From JALZVT01 sp039029135 (lineage in GTDB: Bacteria; Pseudomonadota; Gammaproteobacteria; Pseudomonadales; Azotimanducaceae): 64,000 bases of DNA. Positions 1-9,935 of the stretch are shown here, piece after piece. The stretch spans positions 1-64,000 of the forward strand of contig JBCCGT010000021.1 in assembly GCA_039029135.1 (NCBI GenBank). The letters run 5' to 3'. Numbering within the stretch: position 1 is the stretch's first letter; each line of letters opens with the position of its first letter. A model generated the notes under the pieces. It saw nothing but the letters and a program-made list of their open reading frames with translations. It was not told where the DNA came from and made no database searches. The position numbers and the translations under genes are program-made.

Positions 1-144
1 ACCTACTATCGCAAGGCGCCGTCGATCCCCGACGCGCACTACAATCTGGCGCGCCTGTTCGAGGTGCGCGGCAACGAGCTGGCGGCGCTGCGTCACATGC
101 GCGAGTATCGCCGCCTGCTGGAGCGCGAACTGCAGGACCGCTAG
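1..144 (+). CDS. TPR-repeat protein, C-terminal fragment
   Basis: Frame 1 is open from the window edge to a TAG at 142-144 and encodes 47 residues. The sequence has the spacing of a tetratricopeptide helix pair (DAHYNLARLFEVRGNELAALRHMREY), followed by a charged tail rich in Arg and Glu. It is the end of a longer gene whose start lies outside the window, so the rest of the protein and its role cannot be judged. The motif resembles the last repeat of bacterial TPR adaptor proteins. It converges on the SDR gene that follows. Confidence 0.7.
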   Translation, partial: TYYRKAPSIPDAHYNLARLFEVRGNELAALRHMREYRRLLERELQDR

Positions 145-163
145 CGCGCCGGCTGGCGTCGCG

Positions 164-961
164 CTACAGCTCCGCGCAGATGTGTCCGCCGTCGATCACG
201 ATGGTCGATCCGGTCATGTAGGCGGACGCGTCCGATGCGAGCAGCAGCAGCGCGCCGTCCAGGTCGGGAAACTCACCGTAGCGGCGCTGTGGAATGCGCT
301 TGCGGAACGCCTCCGACTGGTCGCTCTCCAGCAGCAGACGACTGAGGTCGGTCAGGAAATAGCCGGGCGCCAGCGCGTTCACCCGCACGCCGTAGCGTGC
401 GCCTTCCAGCGCCATCACCTCGGTGGCTTTCTTCACTGCGGCCTTGCTGACGGCGTAGGGAAACTGGCCTTTGATGGTGCGCCAGGCCGTGATGGAGCTG
501 ACGTTGATGATGTTGCCCGCGCGCTCGGTTTGCGCGGCGCACCATTCGCTGTACAGCTTCGACAGCCGCCACACGGACTTCAGGTTGGTGTCGAGTACCG
601 CGTCCCAGTCGTCCTCGTCGATCGTCAGATAGGTCTTGGCGCCGGCCTCGATCCCGGCGTTGTTGACCAGGATGTCGGCGCCGCCGAACACCTCCAGCGC
701 GCTCGCGAGGAAGCGCTCGAGCGATGCGGCGTCGTTGACGTCGAGGGCTATGCCGTGGGCGCGGCCGCCGTCCCAGTCGTTGATCTGCGCGACGCGATCT
801 TCGATTTTCTCGACGCGGCGCGCGCCGAGCAGGACATTGGCGCCCGCCGCGGCCAGCACGCCCGCGAAGTGGTGGCCGAATCCCGATGAGGCGCCCGTGA
901 TCAGGGCGGTCTTGCCCGCGAGGCTGAACAGGTCGGGGCGCTGGTGCGGAGAGGAACTCAT
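164..961 (-). CDS. SDR family NAD(P)-dependent oxidoreductase
   Basis: Classical short-chain dehydrogenase of 265 aa. The Rossmann cofactor motif TGASSGFG is at about residues 22-29, NNAG at 100-103, the catalytic Ser near 155 and the YxxxK pair at Y169/K173, so all catalytic residues are present. The ATG at 959-961 was chosen over an upstream in-frame ATG (988) because the fold begins only about 12 residues after it and the extra residues are Arg-rich and unlike the family. The C-terminus ends with the usual SGSTIVIDGG strand (here GSTIVIDGGH). It is divergent from the aldolase-like gene at 1115. The substrate cannot be deduced. Confidence 0.9.
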   Translation of the reverse strand: MSSSPHQRPDLFSLAGKTALITGASSGFGHHFAGVLAAAGANVLLGARRVEKIEDRVAQINDWDGGRAHGIALDVNDAASLERFLASALEVFGGADILVNNAGIEAGAKTYLTIDEDDWDAVLDTNLKSVWRLSKLYSEWCAAQTERAGNIINVSSITAWRTIKGQFPYAVSKAAVKKATEVMALEGARYGVRVNALAPGYFLTDLSRLLLESDQSEAFRKRIPQRRYGEFPDLDGALLLLASDASAYMTGSTIVIDGGHICAEL

Positions 962-1114
962 GGCGTGCTCGGTGAATCTGCGGCGCACGGATGATGGCTC
1001 GGCGCCGTGCCGGGCGCAATTCGATCGCGCGGGCAGCGTCGCATTGCGCGCGACGAGGGGAGTTGGCTAGGCTCTGCGCGATCCTCTGACGCGCGAGGAC
1101 GCGCGAGCGTAACC

Positions 1115-2263
1115 ATGCACATCACGACCGCTCATTTGCGACAGATCGCCACGCTGCCAACGCCTAGCCTGCTGCTGGATGAAGTGGCCATGGGTGCCAA
1201 TATCGAACGCATGGACGCGGCCATCGCTGCGGCCGGGATTCGGCTGCGACCGCACGTGAAGACCTGCAAGAGCGAGCCGATCGTCGAGCGTATGCTTGCG
1301 ACCCACACCGAGCCTCGCATCGCCGTGTCAACGCTCGCGGAGGCGCGTGCGTTCGCGGCGGCGGGTTATGCGGACATTCTGTACGCGGTCGGTATCGTGC
1401 CGGGCAAGTTCGCGGAGCTCGCCCGCCTGCAGGCCGCCGGTGCGCGCCGGCTCGCCGTCATCCTCGACAGCCTGGCCATGGCGGACGCGCTGGCCGCGTG
1501 GGAAGGAGAGCCGCTCGGTGTGTTTATCGAAATCGACGTGGACGGCGGGCGGGCGGGAATACGCGCCGACGATCCGTCGCTCGACGTCCTCGCCGCGCGC
1601 GTTGCCGGCGCGCCGAACCTTGAGCTGCGCGGCCTTATGACCTACGCCGGCGCCGCCTATCACTGCAAGAGCAGCGCCGAAATTGAATCGCTCAGTCGCC
1701 GCGAGCGGCACTTGGCGCTCGCCGCCGCGCAGCGCCTGCGTGGCGCCGGTTTACCCTGTCCCGAGATCAGCGTGGGCTCGACGCCCACCACGCTCGCAGG
1801 CGGCGACTTTGCGGGCATCACCGAGGCGCGCGTCGGCGTGTATGTGTTCTTCGACGTCGTCATGCAGCGGCTCGGCGTCTGCGACTACGCCGACGTGGCG
1901 CTCGGAGTCGTCGCCTCTGTGATCGGTCACCGCCCGGGCGAGCTGGTCATCGATGCCGGTTGGATGGCGCTGTCCAGCGAACGCGCAGATACTGACGGCA
2001 GCGGGCTCGGGGTCGTGCTGGCGCTGCCGGACGCCGCCGGCGACGTCGTCGAGGCGCCGGGCGCCATGATCGTGCGAGGCGCAAATCAGGAGCACGGCAT
2101 CGTGGCCCGCGTGGACGGCGAGCCCATACACACGAGCCGCTTTCCCATCGGCTCCCGGCTGTGCGTGCTGCCGATTCACGCCTGCGCGACGGCGGCGCAG
2201 TTCGATCGCTACGAGCGGCTTGGCGCGCCCGACGAGCCCTGGTCGCGGTTCGGCGGCTGGTAG
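1115..2263 (+). CDS. D-threonine aldolase-like PLP enzyme (alanine racemase N-domain, DSD1 family)
   Basis: A 382-aa fold-type III PLP enzyme. An N-terminal alanine-racemase-like barrel carries the Schiff-base lysine in the motif RPHVKT (K49). The C-terminal domain ends with a metal-site motif IHACAT (H355, C357), as in D-threonine aldolase and D-serine dehydratase relatives. These enzymes cleave beta-hydroxy D-amino acids, for example D-threonine to glycine and acetaldehyde, using PLP and a divalent metal. The ATG at 1115 was chosen because the family starts a few residues before TPSLLLD; the longer reading adds about 36 Arg-rich residues. Substrate specificity (D-Thr, D-Ser, 3-hydroxyaspartate) is not resolvable here. 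Confidence 0.85.
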   Translation: MHITTAHLRQIATLPTPSLLLDEVAMGANIERMDAAIAAAGIRLRPHVKTCKSEPIVERMLATHTEPRIAVSTLAEARAFAAAGYADILYAVGIVPGKFAELARLQAAGARRLAVILDSLAMADALAAWEGEPLGVFIEIDVDGGRAGIRADDPSLDVLAARVAGAPNLELRGLMTYAGAAYHCKSSAEIESLSRRERHLALAAAQRLRGAGLPCPEISVGSTPTTLAGGDFAGITEARVGVYVFFDVVMQRLGVCDYADVALGVVASVIGHRPGELVIDAGWMALSSERADTDGSGLGVVLALPDAAGDVVEAPGAMIVRGANQEHGIVARVDGEPIHTSRFPIGSRLCVLPIHACATAAQFDRYERLGAPDEPWSRFGGW

Positions 2264-2402
2264 CGTCGCGCGCGACCGCCTCCCGGCCGGCTGGACTAGT
2301 CGCCTTCCGACCCGCCTTGCTACCCGTCTGGCCGACGGCGGCGCATAACCATATGTAGAAATGATCCTTTGGATCCCCGGCCGGTCCGCTAGTATGCGAG
2401 CG

Positions 2403-2594
2403 ATGAATACCTCCTCAGCATACGTTCAGGTGGCGCGCCCGGCGGCAAGCCCGCGTGCCCTGCATTCGGCCGAAGCGGACGCCCGTCGTCCGGTCGCTGC
2501 TCGAATGGGTTTCGGATGTATGCGCCAGGCGATCGTGACCTCCCTCGCGATCGCCGTTTTCGCCGCCTATCTGGCCACACCCTGGCTGGTTTGA
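2403..2594 (+). CDS. possible small single-pass membrane protein
   Basis: A 63-aa reading frame from an ATG at 2403 to TGA at 2592-2594. The N-terminal half is hydrophilic; the last 24 residues (RQAIVTSLAIAVFAAYLATPW) form one plausible membrane helix. I recognise no family, and no strong Shine-Dalgarno precedes it. Its stop codon is the first base of a tandem 11-bp repeat. It could be a chance frame in a high-GC intergenic region; the hydrophobic C-terminus is the only positive sign. Confidence 0.25.
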   Translation: MNTSSAYVQVARPAASPRALHSAEADARRPVAARMGFGCMRQAIVTSLAIAVFAAYLATPWLV

Positions 2595-2628
2595 TCGCCT
2601 CCTGATTGCCTCCTGACCGCCTCCTGAC
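2592..2628. repeat. tandem 11-bp repeat TGAYYGCCTCC, three copies
   Basis: Three head-to-tail copies: TGATCGCCTCC (2592-2602), TGATTGCCTCC (2603-2613) and TGACCGCCTCC (2614-2624), then TGAC. The 11-bp period is close to one helical turn, so identical bases face the same side of the DNA. The last copy can also pair with GGGAGG at 2631-2636. It sits about 200 bp upstream of cysI. Confidence 0.7.
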
Positions 2629-2819
2629 AAGGGAGGCCGGCGCTGGGGCGCGGCGCAAACCGCCACTCGCCCTTAGGCGAGCCAGGCGCTAAGGAAAGCA
2701 CCAAAAGTTATTTTTCGCCCCACCTGTGAGTGCGTAGCCTTGCGTGTTCCGGTCACATCCAGGGTGCGGTGCTTGCAGAACTCCGGCGCCCGAGTGACGG
2801 CGCAGGAGCAGAGATTACG

Positions 2820-4449
<1,630 letters not shown>

Positions 4450-4466
<17 letters not shown>

Positions 4467-4905
4467 TGGTCGGCTGACCGCGCTGTCGGTGGCGCGGATC
4501 GACGACGAGGCGGAAGCGGCGCAGAGGCTCGTGTCGCTCGCGGACTTCGATGGCGCGCCCGGGACGGCGGTCCTCGTCGAGCCGGACAGCGATACCAGCG
4601 TCGCCTCACCCATGCTGCTCGATCAGGAACGGATCTACATCGATTTTCCTGTCTTCACCGATGGTCGCGGCTACAGCCACGCGCGGACGCTGCGTCTGCT
4701 GCACGGCTACGCCGGCGAGTTGGTAGCGTTCGGCGACGTCCGCCGCGATCAGGTCGAATTCATGCTGCGCGTCGGCATCGATGCGTTTGCGGTTGCCGAC
4801 GACGTCGATGCCGACGCCCTGGTACAGGCGCTCGACGAGCTGTCGCACACCGTCGGACATCGCTTCTACGCGGGTGCCGTCGCGCCCGCCGAGGCGCGGC
4901 CGTGA
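4450..4905 (+). CDS. DUF934 protein, CysI-associated
   Basis: A 151-aa DUF934 protein. The conserved core GRGYSHARTLRLLHGYAGELVAFGDV lies at about residues 74-100. The family is almost always encoded beside a sulfite reductase and is thought to support it, perhaps as an electron-transfer or maturation partner; the biochemical function is not established. The ATG at 4450 lies inside the 3' end of cysI and the stop overlaps the cysH start codon by 4 bp, so translation of the three genes is probably coupled. Confidence 0.88.
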
Positions 4906-5543
4906 CGCTAACGCGCGAACAGTTCGAGGCCGGTAATCTGGCACTCGCGGACGCCGACCCGGAGACCGTGATCGACTGGATTCTGCGCCGGGTCGAACGT
5001 CCCATGGTGACGACCAGCTTCGGCCGCCACTCGGCGGTCCTGCTCGACATGGTGGTCCGTCGGTTGCCGAACATCCCGGTCGTCTGGGTCGATCACGGCT
5101 TCAACACCACCGAAACCTATCGCTTTGCCCGGCGGCTCATTGAGCGCCTCGATCTCAACATGCAGATCTATGCGCCCCTCGAGTCGCCCGCATGGATCAC
5201 CGCGACCCTGGGCGGCGTACCGGACGTTGGCGAGCCGCTGCACGAGGACTTCACGCGGCGCGTAAAGCTCGAACCCTTCGAGCGTGCCCTCGCGGAGTTG
5301 AAACCCGATGCCTGGTTGACCGGCATACGCGGCGAAGAGACCGCGCTGCGCGGCAGCCTCGGACGCCTGTCCATGGACGGCCGCGGGCTGCTCAAGGTCG
5401 CGCCGCTGATCGCCTGGCGCGAGTCGGACTGCGATACCTACCTCGCGCGTCGCGACCTGCCGAGCGAGCCCAACTACTTCGACCCGACCAAGGGCCTGGG
5501 CAACCGGGAGTGCGGGCTGCACCGGCCGGGGGTGGCGGCTTAG
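4902..5543 (+). CDS. cysH: phosphoadenylyl-sulfate (PAPS) reductase
   Basis: A 213-aa member of the PP-loop-fold 3'-phosphoadenylylsulfate reductase family, which reduces PAPS to sulfite with thioredoxin or glutaredoxin. The family motif TTSFGRHSAVLLDMV is near residue 37 and the catalytic ECGLH motif is at the C-terminus (C204). The paired cysteines that hold the 4Fe-4S cluster of APS-type reductases are absent, so PAPS is the likely substrate. The GTG start at 4902 overlaps the DUF934 stop (GTGA). The gene ends just before the first copy of a three-hairpin repeat. Confidence 0.93.
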   Translation: MTLTREQFEAGNLALADADPETVIDWILRRVERPMVTTSFGRHSAVLLDMVVRRLPNIPVVWVDHGFNTTETYRFARRLIERLDLNMQIYAPLESPAWITATLGGVPDVGEPLHEDFTRRVKLEPFERALAELKPDAWLTGIRGEETALRGSLGRLSMDGRGLLKVAPLIAWRESDCDTYLARRDLPSEPNYFDPTKGLGNRECGLHRPGVAA

Positions 5544-5549
5544 GTTGTT

Positions 5550-5609
5550 TATGCCGGCGCATAGCGCCGGCTGCGACTGCGTCCGCAGTCGCTTCCGCAT
5601 TCGCGGAAG
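5550..5609. repeat. three-hairpin palindromic repeat, copy A
   Basis: Three adjacent perfect stems: GCCGGCGC/GCGCCGGC (5553-5571, 3-base loop), GCGACTGCG/CGCAGTCGC (5573-5592, 2-base loop) and CTTCCGC/GCGGAAG (5592-5609, loop ATTC). It starts 7 bases after the cysH stop and is followed by a shared tail GGTGGAGGTTGTTTGGGGCT. It could act as a transcript stabiliser or terminator for cysH; the palindromic, multi-copy layout resembles REP/BIME elements. Confidence 0.85.
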
Positions 5610-5697
5610 GTGGAGGTTGTTTGGGGCTGGCGGGAAATGGGTGGTCGAGTGTGGTGCCTGCGACTGTGCTTGGCGTCGGCTGCGAACGTTTCCGCGC

Positions 5698-5778
5698 TGT
5701 TTATGCCAGCGCTTAGCGCTGGCGGCGACTGCGTTCGCAGTCGCTTCCGCTTTCGCGGAATGTGGAGGTTGTTGGGGC
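5698..5778. repeat. three-hairpin palindromic repeat, copy B
   Basis: Same architecture as copy A: GCCAGCGC/GCGCTGGC (5705-5723), GCGACTGCG/CGCAGTCGC (5725-5744) and TTCCGC/GCGGAA (5745-5760), then the same tail GTGGAGGTTGTTGGGGCT. Stem 1 differs from copy A by a paired change on both arms (G:C to A:T), so pairing is kept while sequence changes. A degenerate piece of the second and third stems also lies at about 5677-5697. Copy B precedes cysG by about 95 bp. Confidence 0.85.
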
Positions 5779-5855
5779 TGCTGGGTTTGGGTCGTTGGGT
5801 GTGCTTTTTGTCTGCGCCCTTTAATCTTTGCGCACTGCTAGCGATCATCTGAGCG

Positions 5856-7283
5856 ATGGACTATCTGCCCGTATTCCTGAATCTGCGCGAGCGGCGTCTG
5901 CTGGTGGTGGGCGCCGGCAACGTAGCGGCGCGTAAGGCCGACTTGCTTGTGCGCGCGGGCGGGGCGCTGACCGTAGTTGCGCCCGGCGCCAGCGACGCCA
6001 TGCAGGCGTTGCTGAAGCGCTGCGATGGCCGGCTGATCGCGCGGGAGTTCGAGGCTCGCGATCTCGACGGCATGAGCCTTGTGCTCGCGGCGACCGACGA
6101 CGAAGCCGTCAATCGGGCCGTGTACGCGGCCGCCACCGAACGCGGCATTCCGGTCAACGTCGCCGACGTGCCGGAGCTGTGCAGCTTCATCTTGCCCGCG
6201 ATCGTCGATCGTTCTCCCGTCGTCGTCGCCGTGTCGACCGGTGGTCGTTCGCCGGTACTGGCGCGCCACGTCAAGGCCCTGCTGGAGCGCGCGCTGCCGG
6301 CCGGGCTCGGTCGCTTCGCGGCGATTCTGGGCGCCGTACGCAAGACCGTGCAGCAGCGGCTCGATGGAGTGACCGAGCGGCGTCGCTTCTGGGACAGCGT
6401 CATCGACGGGCCGATCGGCAGACGCGCGTTGGCCGGCGAAGCTGGCATAGAGGCGGCCATCGAATCGGCGCTGAGCGCCTGGGAGACGACGCGCGGCGTA
6501 GAGACGGGCATGGTCGCCCTGGTCGGGGCCGGACCCGGGGATCCTGAGCTGATGACGTTGCTCGGCCAGCGACTCCTGAAGCGCGCCGACGTCGTGCTCT
6601 ACGATCGCCTGATACCGGAACGCCTGCTCGACCTGTGCCGACGCGAGGCTGAGCTGGTCTACGTCGGTAAGCAGGCGCTGTCTCACGTCGTTCCTCAGGA
6701 AGAGATTGGTGCGATGCTGGTGCGCTATGCGCGCGCCGGCGCTCGAGTCGTGCGTCTGAAGGGCGGCGACCCTTTCATCTTCGGGCGCGGCGGCGAGGAG
6801 CTGGAAGCGCTGATCGATGCGGGCGTGGACTTCCAGGTCGTTCCCGGCATCTCAGCGGCGAACGGCTGCGCCGCCTACGCCGGCATTCCGCTGACCCACC
6901 GCGACCATGCCATCGGCGTCAGCTTCTGGACGGGACACATGAAGGACGGCGTCCTCGACCTGCCGTGGACGCGCATGGCGACCACGGGACACACGCACGT
7001 AATCTTCATGGGTCTGAAGTCGCTGCCCGAGGTGGCGCGTCTGCTGATGCAGCACGGCGCCGCGCCCGAGGTGCCGGCCGCCATGGTGTCGGCGGGGACC
7101 ACCAGCGCGCAGCGCGTCGTCAGCGGTACGCTGGCGACGCTGCCCGATCTCGCGGCGGCGGCAAAGCTGCCGTCGCCCGCGCTGCTGATCGTCGGCGACG
7201 TGGTGGGGTTACGCGAGCGAGTGGGCTGGTTCGAGCCGGCGACCCAGCTCGATGAGTTTCCATTTCCGGTGCACTCTTTATAG
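5856..7283 (+). CDS. cysG: sirohaem synthase (uroporphyrinogen-III C-methyltransferase / precorrin-2 dehydrogenase / sirohydrochlorin ferrochelatase)
   Basis: A 475-aa trifunctional CysG, the normal length. Residues 1 to about 210 form the dehydrogenase/ferrochelatase module, with the NAD motif VVGAGNVAARKA at 18-29. The SAM uroporphyrinogen-III methyltransferase starts near M219 (VALVGAGPGDPELMTL) and carries GGDPFIFGRGGEE near 303-315. The product sirohaem is the prosthetic group of the CysI encoded upstream, so the location fits. The ATG at 5856 has no strong Shine-Dalgarno. The stop codon TAG (7281-7283) touches the first stem of repeat copy C. Confidence 0.95.
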   Translation: MDYLPVFLNLRERRLLVVGAGNVAARKADLLVRAGGALTVVAPGASDAMQALLKRCDGRLIAREFEARDLDGMSLVLAATDDEAVNRAVYAAATERGIPVNVADVPELCSFILPAIVDRSPVVVAVSTGGRSPVLARHVKALLERALPAGLGRFAAILGAVRKTVQQRLDGVTERRRFWDSVIDGPIGRRALAGEAGIEAAIESALSAWETTRGVETGMVALVGAGPGDPELMTLLGQRLLKRADVVLYDRLIPERLLDLCRREAELVYVGKQALSHVVPQEEIGAMLVRYARAGARVVRLKGGDPFIFGRGGEELEALIDAGVDFQVVPGISAANGCAAYAGIPLTHRDHAIGVSFWTGHMKDGVLDLPWTRMATTGHTHVIFMGLKSLPEVARLLMQHGAAPEVPAAMVSAGTTSAQRVVSGTLATLPDLAAAAKLPSPALLIVGDVVGLRERVGWFEPATQLDEFPFPVHSL

Positions 7284-7335
7284 CCGGCGCTTTGCGCCGG
7301 CTGCGACTGCGTCCGCAGTCGCTTCCGCTATCGCA
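7274..7335. repeat. three-hairpin palindromic repeat, copy C (third stem broken)
   Basis: GCCGGCGC/GCGCCGGC (7283-7301) and GCGACTGCG/CGCAGTCGC (7303-7322) are intact; the third stem begins (CTTCCGC) but its partner arm is lost at CTATCGCACTC. The cysG stop codon lies at its left edge. Directly after it comes copy D, preceded by the same ACTCTTTAT sequence that leads into copy C, which suggests a nested insertion or tandem duplication. Confidence 0.8.
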
Positions 7336-7420
7336 CTCTTTATGCCGGCGCGTTGCGCCGGCTGCGAACGCCTCCGCGTTCGCTTCCGCATTCGCGGAAT
7401 GGTCTGGGGTTTTGGGGCTG
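7336..7420. repeat. three-hairpin palindromic repeat, copy D
   Basis: GCCGGCGC/GCGCCGGC (7344-7362), GCGAACGC/GCGTTCGC (7364-7383) and TTCCGC/GCGGAA (7384-7399), followed by a GGTCTGGGGTTTTGGGGCTGG tail like copies A and B. Stem 2 has a different sequence from copies A to C, yet both arms changed together and pairing is preserved. It separates cysG from the convergent DUF4399 gene. Confidence 0.85.
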
Positions 7421-7462
7421 GTGGGGTCGGTAATTTGGGGGTCTTGATTCTTCCGGCGGCGT

Positions 7463-7990
7463 TTACTCTACGGTGATGGTGATCTTCTCGGAGATCACGG
7501 GGTTGTCGTGGGGGATGTGGACGTAGTTACCGAGTAGTAGCTGCAGCGAGTGCTCGCCGGGGGGCAGGGTCAGCGTTGCCTCCGTCTGGCCGCCGCCGTA
7601 GTGGACGATCTGTTCGGTGGCGGGCAGCGGGATACTCATGTCCGGGAGTTCGTCCAGGTCGATCAGGATGTGATGGTGGCCGGTGTTGGGCCGATCTTCG
7701 CCGGCGGGCGCGATCGCCATGCCGTTGAGGCCGAAGCGCACAGTGAACGTCTCACCGACCGTCGCGCCGTTCGCGGGCTCGACGAAGAACACGCGGGCGT
7801 CCGCCGGCGCCTTCGATAGCAGGCTCGCCGGAAGGACCGGATTGGCGGGCTGCGCCGTCGCAGGCTCTGCGGCGGCGCCTGCGGCCGGCTCCGCGGCGCT
7901 AGGCGGCGCTGTCGTCGAATTGTCGCAGGCGCTGAGTATCAGCAGAGCGGCCGGGATCAAAACGGCGAGTTTTGCGTCTAACATGGGCAT
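7463..7990 (-). CDS. DUF4399 lipoprotein
   Basis: A 175-aa secreted protein. A lipobox LLILSAC puts the lipidated cysteine at residue 22, followed by an Ala/Pro-rich linker and then a DUF4399 domain (ARVFFVEPANGATV through the C-terminus, including NTGHHHILID). The His cluster could bind metal, but the family function is unknown. The ATG at 7990 is preferred over 8014 because GGGAG lies about 10 bases ahead of it. It is divergent from copA with 64 bp between the starts, so the two may share control by copper. Confidence 0.8.
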   Translation of the reverse strand: MPMLDAKLAVLIPAALLILSACDNSTTAPPSAAEPAAGAAAEPATAQPANPVLPASLLSKAPADARVFFVEPANGATVGETFTVRFGLNGMAIAPAGEDRPNTGHHHILIDLDELPDMSIPLPATEQIVHYGGGQTEATLTLPPGEHSLQLLLGNYVHIPHDNPVISEKITITVE

Positions 7991-8054
7991 TGGTCGTGGC
8001 TCCCCAGCGGGCATTGAGACACGACGAGAATAACCAAACGAGAACCGCTAGACG

Positions 8055-9935
8055 ATGCTCAACCGTCGCCGCTTCATTGCCGCTTCCGTCTCTGCCGCGG
8101 CCGGGCTGCTGCTGCCGCCCTGGGCGCGCAGCGGCCTGCGCGCCGATCTCAGCGGTCTCGTACCGGTCGACGGCGTTATGGATCTCACGGTGGATCACGC
8201 GATGCCGAGGGTGGAGGGCCGCGCCGCGCACGCCGTGCTGGTGAATGGTCAGCTACCGGCGCCGCTTCTGCGCTGGCGCGAAGGCGAGGACATCACGCTC
8301 AACGTCAGCAATCGGTTGGACGAGGATACGTCGATTCACTGGCACGGCATTCTGCTGCCGTTTCATATGGACGGCGTGCCGGGGGTGTCCTTCCCCGGCA
8401 TACGGCCCGGTGCGACCTTTTCCTATCGCTTTCCGGTTCGCCAGGCGGGCACCTACTGGTATCACAGCCATTCCGGTCTGCAGGAGCAGCAGGGTCACTA
8501 TGGCCCGCTGATCATCGACCCCGCTGACGCGGATCCAGTCGAGTTCGATCGCGAACTGGTGGTCGTGCTTTCCGACTGGGCATTCGACCATCCGCACCGC
8601 ATCTTCGCGCGGCTGAAGCGCATGAGCGATTTCTACAATCGCCAGCAGCGTACCTTTCAGGACTTCAGGCGCGATGTGGAAGAACTGGGGCTGGCGGGTG
8701 CGGCCGGCGAACTGGGCATGTGGCATCGCATGCGGATGAACCCGACGGACATCGCCGATGTGACCGGCTCGGTTTACACCTACCTGATCAACGGCCACGG
8801 CCCGCTGGACAATTGGCAGGGCCTGTTTCAGCCCGGCGAGCGGGTGCGCGTGCGGTTCATCAACGCCGCGGCCATGAGCATCTTCAACGTGCGTATGCCC
8901 GGGCTGCCGATGACCGTCGTACAGGCGGACGGTCTGGCGGTGAAACCGGTGACCGTGGACGAGTTTCAGATCGGCGTCGCCGAGACTTTTGACGTGATCG
9001 TGGAACCGGCGGATCGCGCGTATGCGCTGGTCGCGGAGAGCAACGATCGCTCCGGTGCGGCCTTCGGCACGCTGGCGCCGCACGCGGGCGTCGTCGCCGA
9101 ACGTCCGGCGCTGCGCCCGCGACCGCTGCTGACCATGAAAGACATGGGCATGGATCACAGCGGCCACAGCGGCCACGGTGGCCACGCGAATCACGGCGGG
9201 CAAAACGACCGCGAGGCGAAATCGGCCGACGCGCATGCTGGCCACAAAGGCCACAAAGGCCACAAAGGCCACGAGGGTCACAAGCAGCAACCGGCGGCAG
9301 ATGAGCACCAGGGCCATCGCGGCCATCACGGTGGAGGCAGCGCCCAGGACAGGTCACCCGCCGAAGGGCAGGTCGCGGCGACCGCCGACGACGGCCAGGC
9401 CAGCGGCGGCGTGCGGCGTGGTCCGGGGGTCGTCAACGTGGCGGAAAACCCGGTAAATCGGCTGCACGAACGCCCGGTCGGGCTTGAAGACGTGCCGCAT
9501 CGGGTGCTGGTCTATACCGATCTGGAAAGCCTCGCCCCCAATCCCGATAAACGCGCGCCGCAGCGCGAGTTAGAGCTGCACCTGACCAGCAACATGGAGC
9601 GCTACATGTGGTCCTTCGATGGCCGCAAGTTCTCCGAGGTGCGCGAGCCCATACCGTTCACGCTGGGCGAGCGGCTGCGCCTCACCCTGGTCAACGACAC
9701 GATGATGCCGCACCCGATACATATGCATGGCATGTTCTTCGACGTGGTGACCCGTCCGAACGCGCATCATCACCATCACAAACCGCGTAAACACACGATC
9801 GTCGTGAAGCCGGGCGAAAAGCTGTCGGTGGACATCACGGCGGACGCGCCGGGCGACTGGTCCTTTCACTGTCATCTGCTGTACCACATGCACGCGGGCA
9901 TGATGCGCGTCGTGGCGATTCGACCGCTCGCGTGA
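8055..9935 (+). CDS. copA: copper resistance multicopper oxidase CopA, Tat-exported
   Basis: A 626-aa multicopper oxidase of the CopA/PcoA type, a periplasmic Cu(I) oxidase for copper tolerance. A twin-arginine signal (NRRRFIAAS) starts at residue 3. Copper ligands appear as HWHG (near 95), YWYHSHSG (near 135), HPIHMHG and HCHLLYHMHAGMM (C606 region), so all four motif sets are present. Between about residues 355 and 435 there is a His/Met-rich insert (MKDMGMDHSGHSGHGGH, then five consecutive GHK/GHE units). It overlaps copB by 4 bp. Confidence 0.93.
   Translation: MLNRRRFIAASVSAAAGLLLPPWARSGLRADLSGLVPVDGVMDLTVDHAMPRVEGRAAHAVLVNGQLPAPLLRWREGEDITLNVSNRLDEDTSIHWHGILLPFHMDGVPGVSFPGIRPGATFSYRFPVRQAGTYWYHSHSGLQEQQGHYGPLIIDPADADPVEFDRELVVVLSDWAFDHPHRIFARLKRMSDFYNRQQRTFQDFRRDVEELGLAGAAGELGMWHRMRMNPTDIADVTGSVYTYLINGHGPLDNWQGLFQPGERVRVRFINAAAMSIFNVRMPGLPMTVVQADGLAVKPVTVDEFQIGVAETFDVIVEPADRAYALVAESNDRSGAAFGTLAPHAGVVAERPALRPRPLLTMKDMGMDHSGHSGHGGHANHGGQNDREAKSADAHAGHKGHKGHKGHEGHKQQPAADEHQGHRGHHGGGSAQDRSPAEGQVAATADDGQASGGVRRGPGVVNVAENPVNRLHERPVGLEDVPHRVLVYTDLESLAPNPDKRAPQRELELHLTSNMERYMWSFDGRKFSEVREPIPFTLGERLRLTLVNDTMMPHPIHMHGMFFDVVTRPNAHHHHHKPRKHTIVVKPGEKLSVDITADAPGDWSFHCHLLYHMHAGMMRVVAIRPLA
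9240..9284 (+). repeat. in-frame 9-bp tandem repeat coding GHK in copA
   Basis: GGCCACAAA occurs three times at 9240-9266, followed by the variants GGCCACGAG and GGTCACAAG to 9284. Each unit encodes Gly-His-Lys (or Glu), giving a five-unit His array that can bind Cu. Near-identical codons in the first three units suggest recent expansion by slippage. Confidence 0.85.

Larger units (their letters stand above)
2264..2819. other. intergenic region upstream of cysI
   Basis: 556 bases between the aldolase-like gene and cysI. It holds the doubtful small frame at 2403-2594, a tandem 11-bp repeat at 2592-2628 and an A/T-rich patch at about 2692-2720 (caccaaaagttatttttcg) that is the best place for a cysI promoter. 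I cannot fix -35 and -10 boxes with confidence. No RNA gene or riboswitch was recognised. Confidence 0.5.
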
